Shown here: positions 26,408 through 38,117 of the stretch, in pieces
How positions within the stretch are numbered: the first letter of the stretch is position 1
How the letters are laid out: each line of letters begins with the position of its first letter
Assembly: GCA_021186555.1 (NCBI GenBank)
Contig: JAJKFL010000002.1
Span: 24,530,001 to 24,594,000 of the forward strand
DNA: 64,000 nucleotides
Source: Reticulitermes speratus
Taxonomy: Eukaryota > Arthropoda > Insecta > Blattodea > Rhinotermitidae
Reading direction: 5' to 3'
Made by a program: the position numbers and the translations under genes
The notes under the pieces: model-generated
What the model was told of the DNA's origin: nothing
The model's database searches: none
The model's input: only the letters and a program-made list of their open reading frames with translations

Positions 26408-26510
26408 GTAAGACTGCTGGAACTCCCGAAGTTACTGAAGTGCTGCTTCTTTTGATGTACAGTGACCTTATCCTCCAAGATCTCATACCTCTATCAAAAT
26501 TACCAAATAA

Positions 26511-27250
26511 GATAAAATAAAATAAAATAAGCCTATAACATCCCATGAGGGCAAAGGCCTCCTGCTATGTGCAGGGTGAGCTCTGAGAGTGCTCGCTAGC
26601 AAGCTTTTGGGTACTAACACGTGATCCTACCAGATCTGGATTACAAGTGGCCATGAGTTAAAACTAGTTGGGGACTGAGACTGACCACAGAAAGTAGCTT
26701 GCATAATTTTCTTTACAATTAGTGTTTGACTTAATCTTAGAGTCTTTTCTAGCATGATCTTCTCCTAGCCTGATATTTTGCCATAGCTTGCACAGTTTAC
26801 ATAATTATAGTGTATGAACTGTTCTTAGTGACTTCGCAAGTCTTCTCCATTCAGTCCTATTCCTAGCCACACGTGTCCACTGCCTGCCCACTATTTCGGT
26901 GAATAAGGCGGACCAACGGGTTCTAGGTCGTCCCACGTTCCTCTTTCCTGTCTTGGGGTCCCACATCGTCGCTGCATAGGCCCATCTAGATTCATGCATT
27001 CTTGATACGTGGCCTCCCCACTTCCATTTCAGCTGAACTGCGGTTTGTACGCCATCTCTTGTGCCTAACTGTTTCCTGACATCTTCTTTTCTTATTCTGT
27101 CCTTTATGGATATTCGCAGAATTTTTCTCTCCATTTTCCTCTGGCAGACTTGTAGCATTTTCCTTTCCTTGGAGGTGGGAGACCATGTCTGGCAGCCGTA
27201 CAATAGTGCTAAGATACTGTACGAAATGTATGAAATTGCAGATCTCACTG
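26511..27250 (-). pseudogene. RTE-like LINE, 3' terminal fragment
   Basis: The minus strand encodes the C-terminal tail of an endonuclease-reverse transcriptase: LLYGCQTWSPTSKERKMLQV, then KMERKILRISIKDRIR, LKWKWGGHVSRM, DPKTGKRNVGRPRTRW and GRQWTRVARNRTEWRRL. These strings are typical of the RTE-type family in insects. The reverse-transcriptase catalytic core and the endonuclease are absent, so the copy is 5'-truncated, as is usual for LINEs. A 3' UTR-like stretch follows towards lower coordinates and ends in a (TTTTA)n-type tail near 26511-26530. It lies inside the large TMEM132 intron in antisense orientation. RTE assignment is from motif memory. Confidence 0.8.
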
Positions 27251-30200
27251 AGATTGTGCTTACAATTTACAGCTAGAGCATCAACGCAGTTCGTGGGCAC
27301 ACGAATATCCTGGAGGGTATCCTTACTGAGGTTTTGTTTCTACAGTAGCGCATGTTGCTTTACGGAATGTTACATCCAAATACGAGACTCTTATGAAGTC
27401 GGAATTTTCATTTGTCACGTTAGGCTGTTCTGTAGTTACAGTTATTCTGCGATATGGTAGGGAAAGCGAGCTGTAGATTTTTCCTTCACATGAAATGTTG
27501 TTTGCTGTCATTTTAATGACAATAAAAATAATAATGTAGTATGTTCGTAGATCTGTCGTTGCTTTGCTATCTAAATGTCTTCCCCTCTCATTCGAGATGT
27601 ATAACCTCTGCAGTTGAAATAATGGGAAGAATAAAATGTCATGTTAAGTAGTATCCGTCCATTACAAATTAACTAACCCTCCACAGCACAATGGCAGCTA
27701 CATATAATCTGCTTGAACATTCAAAAACTTTGTATTGAGCCCACGCAGTGCATTATGTACCGCGTGATGCTTACAATGAACTGCAAGAGGTTTACGAAAT
27801 GTTATTTGTTACTGAGACACGGTGGCTTTTCTGTGAACAGAAGCATTTTCAAATATTATTTAAATGAATTTCGGGCTTCAGTTTGTTGAAACCTGTTGTA
27901 CCTTACGAATTCTTCGCCGTTATATAAGATTCGAAATTAGCAGGGCTACTAGATAATATTAAATAAATAAATCCAGATGTTTCTGACGACGGTATTTTAC
28001 TGTGAGTATGGTTATTATTCTGGATATTGTCAATTGTGTTGGGCTTTAAAACAGCGTTTTGGAGCGTGGATCTGTTTCCATCATTAAGTACGTATAAATA
28101 CCTCCTTGGAAGAGTCTCAACCACTGGAGCAGCGCTGTGCTAGAAATAATCCAAGTGTATAAAATAACAATCGTGTCTAGTTCCTCCATTTCACAGAATA
28201 CGTAACACACTGTTCCACACCAGCGTGACAGCATGACCATGTATATGAAGGGCAGTGCTTTGACTAGTGTAACATAACACAGTAAAAGCAATCCCTATAC
28301 AGCCCTTACGGCTACAGGAAGTTGAGGTTCCCAGAATTTCTAGACAATGCAAGGCAAGGTTGTCAGCCCTACGCACCGGCCGGCAGTTTCTCATCTTGCC
28401 GGTAACTACGTACATTCTGAAACCTCGCTGTCGAAACACTCTTAACGAATTATAAGACTTTAAATTTGTGCCTTATAAATTAGTATGTGATATTCTTATT
28501 ATCTTAGTTCAGTAATACATGGAAGCTAACGTCACAGTTCTTTATTCCCAGTGTTAAACTGAAGACAATCAAACAGAAGAAACCACGCATTCGTGCACAT
28601 TTTTATCGGAGCGAAAACCTTCACCAGTATTTGATTAGTGATCTAATTTGGCTGCTGGTGTTTTCTGCCGTCATATAATCATACAGGAAGAATCTGAAAC
28701 AGGATTGTCTTATTCGAAATAACAACATAATGCAAATGTGCTTCCTGTATAAGTACATATTCATATCACATACAGAACTACAACTATGGTTAAATCTCAA
28801 ATTAACGACAGTAGTAACTCCGTTAGTAACAAAGAAGAGAAAAGGGCCTTACTGGAATCAAAATAAAATATTTAAGTAGGGTCTTAAAAATGTTACTCCT
28901 AACAATTTAATTGAGTGTTTATTTCAATAATCATATGTATGGGAAGTTACAGAATCTTTAACGGTTTAATTTATTGATTTACCCATTTGTCTGATTTCTG
29001 CACAGTCGTAGCAATATGACCGACCGTCACAGTACTTTGGCACTACAGTCCCCTGTCGCAGATTTTTGGCACTCGGCAGTGCGAACTAGAGAGGCAACGA
29101 GCACAATGCGAAGGCCCGATGACAAGGGAAGATGCCAACACTCTAATCCCTGATCGCTTGATGCCAGTAGTCGACAAATTGAGCCCACAGATGGTTCCGA
29201 CACGGCTCATAGTAACAGTTCAGATCGAAGAAGCCCGTGTGGCTGGTTTCAGCTTAGGTAGACAGGCCTCAAACTGGAGCAAGTTCAAGCCAGCAGTCGA
29301 TTACATTCTGGATTCTGGGGTTTCGTTAACGCAGATTGATGGGAGGGAGGAGGAGTTGTCGATGGAGACTGACAAGACAGGATAAGAGTGGAAATGATAG
29401 CTGCGAGAAGAAATAGGAGGGAGGGAGGACAGGAGGATGGTCTCCAAGAGCAAGACAAGGTGGAATAAAGGGAAAGTATATCGGAGTTTGAGAGACAGCA
29501 AGAGTTCGCAGCAACCAATCAGCAGACTAGCTTAGGGGAAGACTTAATTGAATTAGGGAGCACGGGGAATTCTACTACATACACAGTTCAAGGAACAAGT
29601 GGGTGGGAAAAGCACACCCAATAGCTGGCAGCAAGCAGCTGAGGTTTCCAAGCCTGAGAAACACCCCCCTATTAGCTTGAAAGTTTACATAAAGAGGAGC
29701 AAATCGCATTAACAGAAATAGCTCTACAAGGAACTTGAGTCAAGTTAAAATTCAAGAAAACCGTGAAGAGGAGACTCGGATGTCAACACTTGATATCCTG
29801 ATTCTGACAAGAAGTAACACGTTATTATCTCTGCTCTGGGTACAAGAGTGAAAGCTGTGCGCAGCTGAAGTGTGTTGTATTGGTAACTTCAAGCTGCTAC
29901 AATAAGCCAACATTCCATTGTACTTTCTTGTACTACAGCATGATGGAAAAGAGAAGTGAAGTAGGTTAGTAACTATAATAACTTCATTAGGAGTGTTTTG
30001 TCTTAAAGCCACCGGACGCATTGTTTCAGACAAGCAAAGTCTACTGCATTCTCTAACAACTCAATCTTGCCAGTTATGTGCGACTGCCTATATGTAAGTA
30101 GAAATCGGACACGGAACAGTTACATTTGGTAGTTTAGACTTGGTGTCAGTTTACGTTTCCTTTCACACTGAGCGGATAATGTGTGAGTTTCACAAAGAAT

Positions 30201-30424
30201 TTCTACCGAAATTTGTAATTCTGACTACACTAGCGGTTCCAGCCTCCTTGTACTGGTCCAGTTCTGTGATACTGCTTGTGTTCTGTAGCGAAGCTGTCCA
30301 CATGACTGACCCCACAAAATGCTCCGTGCAATTCTCATCATTCCCTTACTTTTAACCTTTGCTGTGTCTCCTCAGTCTCCTGTCTGCTGGTAAGAAGCTC
30401 ACTCAATGGGCTGACTCGTCCCCA
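27251..30424. other. Intronic sequence (TMEM132 intron), one coding-like relic
   Basis: No gene recognised apart from the relic described at 29119-29760. The rest is AT-rich with short frames only. Confidence 0.45.
29119..29760 (+). pseudogene. Unidentified coding-like relic
   Basis: An 88-codon open frame (29119-29385: MTREDANTLIPDRLMPVVDK to EETDKTG-like end) is followed by purine-rich sequence that keeps reading as plausible hydrophilic protein in shifting frames to about 29760 (segments such as RQQEFAATNQQ and EEQIALTEIALQGT). This pattern suggests a frameshifted protein gene, possibly a retroelement gag-like region. I do not recognise the family and do not claim a function. Confidence 0.3.
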
Positions 30425-30441
30425 CACCTTGTCTGGACGTA

Positions 30442-30735
30442 AAAGGTAAAGTAAAGTTCTCCCTAGAACAGGCCATGAAGGCCCAGAGGGGGAGTAGAGG
30501 TATCGCTCTACTCTTTCTTTAACCTCGGCGCTAGATAGGGGTGGGTGGTCAACGCCACGCCCCGGCCGCTTTACCCCCGGGAAAGAGACCCGGTACCCAT
30601 TGTATAGGAGGCTGGGTGGGCCCCAGGGCCGGTCTGGACGACTGCGGAAAATCTCGCCCCCCCCCCCCCCCGGGATTCGATCCCCGGATCGTCCAGCCCG
30701 TAGCAAGTCGCTATACCGACTACGCTACCCCGGCC
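30442..30735 (-). mobile_element. tRNA-derived SINE, family A
   Basis: Minus-strand copy of the 19.3 and 57.6 kb element: head with GGGATTCGATCCCCGG (+ strand view of box B), the conserved CACGCCCCGGCCGCTTTACC block and a GGTAAAG end. It carries a run of about 14 C within the head-body junction. An exact 17-bp direct repeat, CACCTTGTCTGGACGTA, lies at 30425-30441 and 30736-30752. Confidence 0.94.
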
Positions 30736-30965
30736 CACCTTGTCTGGACGTAGCAGTGAAAAATTAATTATATCATGCTACTAGAAATTGAGCCCACAGT
30801 TAGTCACCGCAATTTCAATAGTTCCCCTATGTTAGTTTTGGATGAAGAATAAAATATGAACACGTTCAGTAACTAAATAATGTGTTGTTTCGTTTATTAC
30901 CGCCTTAACGTAGAAGCAGCGAAATGTATGGGTAACATGAGTGGCTAAATAACGGGATGCAGTTT

Positions 30966-31205
30966 TTTTTTGTTTTTGGCGTAGGCTGAGACAGAGTAGT
31001 TTAGTCTTCGGTCGTTAATAGGCCTACAGTACCAGCCGCTGATAATGGATGAACGAACATGGAGCATTGGTGGAATGATAACCGACAAGGTTAAAATTCC
31101 CTTCCGATGCTACTTTGTCCATCACAAATCCCCCATGGGCTGCCCTGGGATCGATCCGGGTGTCCGTGATGAAAATCTGGCGACTAAACACCTGAGAGGG
31201 AGTTT
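30966..31205 (-). mobile_element. SINE family C fragment
   Basis: Shares GGAGCATTGGTGGAATGA, the CACTTTGTCCAtCACAAATC-like block and a diverged box B (GGATCGATCC) with the 21.1 and 58.0 kb copies. The distal body is missing and the match is more diverged. Confidence 0.7.
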
Positions 31206-31747
31206 AGTTACTGAGGTGCTGTACTTCTTTAAAAATTACTTTTATCGACACCTGTTTGGTCGATTCCTCGTGTAATAGTATTTGGGCATGTCCTAATAAA
31301 TTTTTAAACTTTCAACTGACAATCATGACCTCTGTATAAAATTTGACGGCGAAAAGACATTTGACTAATCTGCCTTCCAGTGTTGATGCTCCGTACATCA
31401 ATCATATATGTCGACACCATCTTCGTAGAAGAGCAGGCAACAAGCAGACTTAAAATTCTAGCCTTTGTTTTGTGAAAGTCATGTTTCGGTGGTGACTGTA
31501 AGATGGCATCGTAGTTGTAAATTCTCTTGCCATTTTCGCAAATGATCGGTACTATATCCCATCGTGAGCCACTTCATTCCACTATACTCACCATTTCTCT
31601 AACACTAGTGTCAGTTCTGTCCTCCCATATACACACTGGTCTGCTAAATGGTTGTTTCCAACGGACATTCTAACCAATTTGTATATGACCATATCGTGCT
31701 GACGCCTGACTCGCATTCGGAAATTCGAATCATTCATGGGGACGTCA
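31206..31747. other. Unassigned intronic sequence
   Basis: No recognisable gene, repeat or hairpin. Confidence 0.4.
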
Positions 31748-32045
31748 CGCGGTGGCGCAGTTGATTGAGGCACTTCGCTACAAACCGGAAGGTCGCGAGT
31801 TCGATTGCGAATGGTGTCATTGGAATTTTTCATTGACATAATCCTTCCGGTCGCACTAAGGCCCTGCGGTCGACTCAGCCTCTAACAGAAGTGAGTACCA
31901 GGAATATTTCCTGGGGGTAAAGTCGGCCGGTGCGTAGGGCAGAAAACCTTACCACCTTAATGTTCCGATTGTCTAGAAATCTGGGAGCCTCAACCTCCTG
32001 GAACCCTAAGGGCCTGTACAGGGATTGCATTAATTTTAATTTTTA
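31748..32045 (+). mobile_element. tRNA-derived SINE, family D
   Basis: The tRNA-like head has box A GGTGGCGCAGTTGATTGAGG and box B GGTCGCGAGTTCGATTGC. The body contains CACTAAGGCCCTGCGGTCGA and GGGTAAAGTCGGCCGGTGCG, the latter distantly like family A. It ends in an A/T-rich tail near 32030-32045. The target-site duplication was not resolved. Confidence 0.75.
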
Positions 32046-32375
32046 ATGTAACGTAGGGACCAACCAATCTGAATTGAACAACCCACATTACATTTAATGT
32101 ACAATGAGAAACCAGGGTATAATAATACAGTGATGCTGTAAGAACAAGGCGAGAGTGTCGTTGGCAAACCTGAGTAAACAAATTTTCTGTGTACAGATGT
32201 TAATCCAAATTTATAGAATCTCAGATATTCTATGAAAAGAATAAATCAACGTGCGAAAATAACATTTCGTTATATTTAATTCCCCTATTCAAGTCGTCAT
32301 TTAGTGAAAAGTCAAAGCAATTATCCTGCCTGAATCTGGAATCCGCTTTAAAGGAAATTCTTACATGAGGCAGCT
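32046..32375. other. Unassigned intronic sequence
   Basis: AT-rich, no gene or repeat seen. Confidence 0.4.
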
Positions 32376-32669
32376 GTTACACGGTATATCTCACGTAATA
32401 TTGGTGGCGTACAGAACGTTACACGGCACATCTCACGTAATATTGGTGGCGTACAGAACGTTACACGGTACATCTCACGTAATATTTTTGGCGTACAGAA
32501 CGTTACACGGTACATCTCACGTAATATTGGTGGCGTACAGAACGTTACACGGTACATCTCACGTAATATTTTTGGCGTACAGAACGTTACACGGCACATC
32601 TCACGTAATATTGGTGGCGTACAGAACGTTACACGGCACATCTCACGTAACATTGGTGGCGTACAGAAC
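32376..32669. repeat. 42-bp tandem array, seven units
   Basis: Unit starts GTTACACGGYACATCTCACG and ends TTGGTGGCGTACAGAAC. Units begin at 32376, 32418, 32460, 32502, 32544, 32586 and 32628. Because 42 is divisible by three, long frames are open on both strands; these are repeat artefacts. Units 3 and 5 carry TTTTTGG in place of TTGGTGG, so units 3-6 form two 84-bp dimers. Confidence 0.95.
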
Positions 32670-32904
32670 GTTTCAGTTCTCAGTAATATTCTGTATGAAA
32701 TATAAATTCATTCTTTTATCCCAGTATCCCAGAAAAATTACTGGAACAGCCTACTGTGGTTTATAGCTTCGGGACTTTGTGGCAGACAACATGACAGATG
32801 CAACGGGTACAAAGACTTTTGCGTGTTCCGCGATAATCACGTTTAGTTGTTTCATTTAACTATGCTATCAATTGGTAAGTTATATAGCGTCGGTAATGAA
32901 TGAA

Positions 32905-32990
32905 TGAAAACGAATGAATATGGAACATTGATGGAATTATACTGACAGAGGAAAATCGAATTACTCTAAGAAAAACCTGTCCCGATGGTT
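32905..32990 (-). mobile_element. SINE family C fragment (body only)
   Basis: Shares the segment running from GGAACATTGATGGAATTATA through AAAACCTGTCCCGATG with the 58.0 kb copy. Both the tRNA-like head and the far tail are missing. Confidence 0.6.
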
Positions 32991-33721
32991 AGCTATGTCG
33001 TACTGGTACAGGAAGTTACATACCGATCAAAACCAGTGGTGATATAACATGTGACAGCTTTACGTCTGTGGCTGTTAAACAGAATGTTACGAAGTAGCAT
33101 AGCAAAAAGTTCTGTAGCATGAATAGTTCACAGTCGTGTTACCTCCAGCTTTGTGGGAATGTAATGCGCCAGTGTTATCCACAGTATTATTGTTATTTAT
33201 AGTCTGTATGATCTGAATGTGTAAGAACTGTCTATAGTTTGTATGATCTGAGTATAACAACTATCAGCAGTCTGTATGTTCTGAGTACAAAGAACTGTTA
33301 AACTTTAAAACCATAAAATTTCGGTTATAAAACTCCACAGAACTTACAGTGCAACAGTGGATTAACTGTTACGCCAATCTTTATGCGGCTTTTCTGAGTC
33401 TGTATTTACTCACTGTTTCATTGTGTGGTCATCTCATACGATCGTTTCAACTATGCAGAAAATTCTTGACCGCCTATTGTACGACCGATCACCTCTTATA
33501 GTATCTTATGTTGATCCGTGTATTGCCTACATTAGCATATTCTGTTGCCGGTGTGCCGCTGGTTATTCAGCCTGTCCGTTCTTTGATTGACTGGTTGTCC
33601 GGTCAGTTCAGATGGTAACTTTCTTCTGAGGCTGTTTCTCAGTACTGTAAATAATTTCCAATCAGAATTGTTAAACCATTTACGAGATTTGAGGTTCCTA
33701 CAGCCGACAAAATATAGACTG
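32991..33721. other. Unassigned intronic sequence
   Basis: Three loose repeats of a GTCTGTATG-TCTGA motif lie at about 33200-33290. Otherwise nothing recognised. Confidence 0.4.
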
Positions 33722-34325
33722 TCGTCTTCTGAGTTGTGACACGGTGAAGTCCTGTAGGTGCTTAATTATGGTCTTCTGTGTTACGACACGGTGAAGTACT
33801 GCAGGTGCTTAATTATGGTCTTCTGTGTTACGATACGGTGAAGTCCTGTAGGTGCTTAATTATGGTCTTCTGTGTTACGACACGGTGAAATACTGAAGGG
33901 GCTTAATTATGGTCTTCTGTGTTATGACACGGTGAAGTCCTGTAGGTGCTTAATTATGGTCTTCTGTGTTACGATACGGTGAAGTCCTGTAGGTGCTTAA
34001 TTATGATATTCTGTGTTACGACACGGTGAAATACTGCAGGGGCTTAATTATGGTCTTCTGTGTTATGACACGGTGAAGTCCTGTAGGTGCTTAATTATGG
34101 TCTTCTGTGTTACGATACGGTGAAGTCCTGTAGGTGCGTAATTATGATATTCTGTGTTACGACACGGTGAAATCCTCTAGGTACTTAATTATGGTCTTCG
34201 GTTTACGACACGGTGAAGTCCTCTAGGTACTTAATTGTGGTCTTCTGTGTTACGACGGTGAAGTCCTCTAAGCACTTAATTGTGGTCTTCTGTGTTACGA
34301 CACGGTGAAGTCCTGTAAGTGCTTA
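33722..34325. repeat. 47-bp tandem array, about 13 units, with trimer order
   Basis: Unit is GGTGAAGTCCTGTAGGTGCT followed by TAATTATGGTCTTCTGTGTT and ACGACAC. Variant sites repeat every third unit in the middle: the AAATACTG-AGGGG variant, the ACGATAC end and the ATGATATTC variant recur in the same order. Units 4-6 and 7-9 are therefore two copies of a 141-bp trimer. The last units are more diverged. Confidence 0.95.
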
Positions 34326-35767
34326 CAGAGCTTCGGAGGGAGTTGGTGCTTCAATCTGTACTTCTGTCCTGAATGTGGAAGCAGTGCTAATAACCTAAGA
34401 AAATACATGGCGCCGTGACCGAGATGAGCACTAACATTACAATAAAACGTCGTGGTCACATAAGGATGATTATTTTAATAGACCTGAATAAAATAACTTC
34501 TAATGTATTTGTTGCAGTCTTCGTTGTAACTTTCTTTCGTCTGTTTAAATCCTGTGACGTGGTATCTCTTTTATTCTTGATTTGAAGAATTGTTATCTTG
34601 TATACAGTATAATGTTTGCTAAGGCACATGGTTTGGTTTCCAATTTAGCAATTTCAGTTCTTAAAGTTTAGCTAGGACACAGTTTAAATTCGCCATCCAA
34701 TGACATTCTGGGCAACCCTAGTTACAAATCTGCAAATGCATTTTACTTGTATTTATGACTGAAGGTCGACTTGGAAACTGTAAAATCGATTGAGACAGGA
34801 GCCGCAAGCAGAATATTTTAGTACTTCCATCCACTGTTATTCAGTGAGTAAAAAATGCTTCTTAACAGACTGCATCACATTCCTGCTGGCGTTTTGAAAA
34901 GTTTGTAAAAGTTTCTTCTGTATTTTATATTCCGCACAAATATATTGTAAGAACTTAATCCCTTATGAATGTATTGTAATCTGTCAGGAAAAAGGAATCG
35001 CTAATTACATAGTATCACCGCGAATTTTACGCATATCTTCATTGTATCCTTATGCTGATACATTCCTGTCGACAACTAATTTTACTCTCAAGCGTAAAAT
35101 GACCCTTACAGTTATAGATAATGATTGATTTTATCTGTGCCTGAAGTTCTGCCTCCACCTTCCTTCTTAGTAACAGCAGTATTTGCATGAACCTGTGTTG
35201 GTGCGGTCTGGCAGCTGAGCCGCTTACACACTCCAGTATCATACGACTTTGGTTCCTAAACTTTCCAGTTTGCGGAACACTTAGACGTTATGCTGCCTGG
35301 TGCGGAATACAAGGATAAATTGTTTCTGTGTTTCACCATTCCGAATGCGAACAATAGTAATAGCGCAAAATACGATGTAATATTATACAGACCATATGTC
35401 CGTTATTCCTGAGACCGTTCGCAGTGCCATGTGAGTATACGTCCGATTACCAACGCTTACGGGCTATGATAATCGAAATACAGGGTAATCTGAATACATA
35501 TAAGTACGCCTTAATTGAAAAAAAATATTAATGTATAGTCCTGTCTAATAAATGTTCGGTCTGGATGCTCATTCTGAATCGCTTGACCATGAAACGTGTT
35601 TGCTTTGCGCTCAGACGCCATGTTTTTCAGGTAACCTTACACACGGAACTTTAATGAGATGAGATCAGGTAATTGAGGTGGTCATTTGTAAAGACCACCA
35701 CTTCCAGTCCATTTGTCAGGGAACTGCTCACACGGGTAGTGCGTCAGTTGTCTGCTGAAATGTTGAA
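34326..35767. other. Unassigned intronic sequence
   Basis: No gene, array or foldback recognised. Confidence 0.45.
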
Positions 35768-35780
35768 CAAGTCAATGTTT

Positions 35781-35904
35781 ATATGTGTTGAGGCTTTCAC
35801 GGCGACAAAACTCGATAAAGTGTCCCCGGGCAGACAGCAGCTTCAAATGATTAATATATCATTATTATCATTTGAGGCGGCTGTCTGCCGGGGGACACTT
35901 TTAT
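35781..35904. mobile_element. Short foldback element with target-site duplication
   Basis: A 124-bp insertion bracketed by the 13-bp direct repeat CAAGTCAATGTTT at 35768-35780 and 35905-35917. Inside, arms of about 37 bp (GATAAAGTGTCCCCGGGCAG outward to CTTCAAATGA and its complement) form a hairpin around an AT-rich loop at about 35852-35867. The left end adds a single-copy GTTGAGGCTTTCACGGC segment. No coding capacity. Confidence 0.8.
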
Positions 35905-36469
35905 CAAGTCAATGTTTGCTCGCGCATGCGTACCGAAACGCAAGAGGAAATGTCCATATCTCCGTAAGTGCCGACAATCGAACTCGTGTTCATGTGGCAT
36001 TGTGGCCGAGAAGGGCTTCAGGAAACGTATTCTGATGTGGATACAAATTGATTGGCTGGCTTGTTTTATAGAGATAATTGTAAAGTTGAGAAACCTCTAT
36101 TCATGAACCTTACTTTGTGTTTGCGTGCAAGCGAGCAAACTGGGAAAGACAGCCACCACTCGACTTCAGTAGCGGAACATCTCTTTCCAAGAAGATGCTG
36201 TTGTCCAGCTTGAGCATATTTTCGGAGCCACCGCCATACACAGTAAATGATAAATACACGTACTCGTGAAAGTAGGTATGAATAGCATGCCAGTCGACGT
36301 CAGCCCTTCTCAGTAAATTTGTATGCAAAGTGACCTACGAACTTGCGTGCCAACAATATTAGCATCATTTATCTTGAAGTTTTGTGTCGCGATGGAAAAG
36401 TAGAAGTCAACGCCATGAAGGCGTACGGAGGAGTGGAGTCATAACTACACTAATTCTTGACCTCGATAC

Positions 36470-36585
36470 TACATTAGGTTAAGTGGTCAGCTTCACGCCC
36501 CGGCCTCTTTACCCATGAAGAATGGGCCCCCGCCACCCATTGTTTATTAGGCTGGGTGGACCCCAGAGCCTGTCTGGACGGAATA
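36470..36585 (-). mobile_element. SINE family A fragment
   Basis: Diverged piece of the family A body: CACGCCCCGGCCTCTTTACC, then CACCCATTGT, GGCTGGGTGGACCCCAGAGC and TGTCTGGACGG. The tRNA-like head is missing. Confidence 0.75.
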
Positions 36586-37795
36586 GAGGAGAGAAAGTCT
36601 CTGGCCTTTACCGGGAATCTAGCCACGATTTTTCGGTTGCCCAAACCAAAGGCTAGCCATTTCCTCTTCGTGTTCGAGGCTGGCATTTTATTCCAGAGCA
36701 GTTTATATAGGATTTGTAGCCGACATTGTGGCAGTAGGACACGTTTGTCTCCGAGCACATACTTCGGTTTCTGCCAGTCAGTTGTCATTCCACTAATATT
36801 CTACATTCATCAGTCATTCGGAGAATGGTTAATCATGCCATTAGAGGCCGCAGTTCCACAGAGACGCAGTCTGTCTCCACCACGAGCATAAAGAAGGTCG
36901 ACAAACACGAGATGCTCGCGAAGTGTGGAATGTGTACCCTTACATTAACGTTTACTGTGATTAAAAGATCTGTGGGCGGATTATGTGTAAAACGGTAAAA
37001 TAATTACTTATTCCTCTGTATTTGTTGTTGTGTGGAAGACGACAGTGTGAAAAGACACCATAAATGGTGGAGGAATTCTCCGCTTATTCTAGATGGATGC
37101 TGCTTCGTCAAACTGTGGAGAAGAACAGGAGGAAGGAAGAGAGAAATCCGTTGGAGAATTACAAGAGGAGACAAACGTAATGGAGGGTGAAATAAATGGG
37201 ATGACATGTAACCCTAGCAACGCCAGCTCACCCGTCCCACCTTTTGCTACAACACCCTCAGCATTAGCCAGTATTGTTCATTTCTACCCCATGCCCTAAC
37301 CTCAGCTTCATGAACCACCACAACTGTGGCACGTGACATTCTTCGTTGTGAGAAAACCATGCCATCTCATTTAACGGAAAAAGCGTTGTAAATGACAGCC
37401 TGTAAAATGAAAACGATAGAATGCAAAACACAAAAGATTCTTGCCAGTGGAAGCTGAAACACTTTGTACAGCCAGTGGTTTGAAACAAAGTCAGAGAGCG
37501 TTGAAGTGTGTAGCCTAGGTATATATACGTAGTCACTTCGAAGTGCACAGTCTCCTGGACAGATTTTTCTCCAAGTACCGTGGATTTCCCGTGTTGGTAT
37601 TCTACCACTGCTCCATAATATTTCATTATCTGCCATTGACGCTATGTAACTTTAGCAATTGGCAGCGTCGTTTAATAAAACAACTATCTTTCTCTGTCCC
37701 TTGAATGCCGCAGCGGTCTGGTCACTACCGCTGGCACTATTGGAGGGCTGCAGTGGCAGCCAGTGCTGCCTCTGAGCACTGTTACGATGTCTGCT
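36586..37795. other. Unassigned intronic sequence
   Basis: Nothing recognised. Overlapping frames at 36474-36891 fall mainly on the SINE fragment and its flank. Confidence 0.4.
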
Positions 37796-38117
37796 GCGGA
37801 AACAAGCCGCCGCTGACGCCGACTAGCGTAACCACTCGTTACTTGGCAAGACCAACGACTGGTTCCGCTACCCGGTGTCTGCTGTAGAATCGAGCCGCCA
37901 CTGACACTGGGTAGTGTAAACAGTCGTTACTTGGCAAAACGAACGACTGGTTACGCTACCCGGTGTCTGCTATATAATCGAGCCGCCACTGACACTGGGT
38001 AGCGTAAACAGTCGGTACTTGGCAAAACCAACGACTGGTTACGCTACCCGGTGTCTGCTGTGGAAGCGAGCCGCCGCTGGCGCCGGGTAGTGTAACCAGT
38101 CGTTATTTGGCAAAACT
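37796..38117. repeat. 88-bp tandem array with internal hairpin
   Basis: About 3.6 units; the CGAGCCGCC landmark recurs at 37803 (as CAAGCC), 37891, 37979 and 38067, exactly 88 bp apart. Each unit contains a dyad, GGGTAGCGTAACCAGTCGTT and its complement, separated by about 12 nt (ACTTGGCAAAAC). Each unit can therefore fold into a stem of about 20 bp. Confidence 0.93.

Noticed and set aside
32348..32766. Repeat proteins on both strands with 14-residue periodicity
   Set aside because: Direct result of the 42-bp tandem unit; both strands are open and no start, splice or homology evidence exists.
33722..34325. CRISPR-like array
   Set aside because: Units are contiguous with no unique spacers, and the sequence is eukaryotic.
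36474..36891. Opposing frames of about 105-111 codons
   Set aside because: Part of the sequence is a SINE family A fragment and the rest has no recognisable protein.
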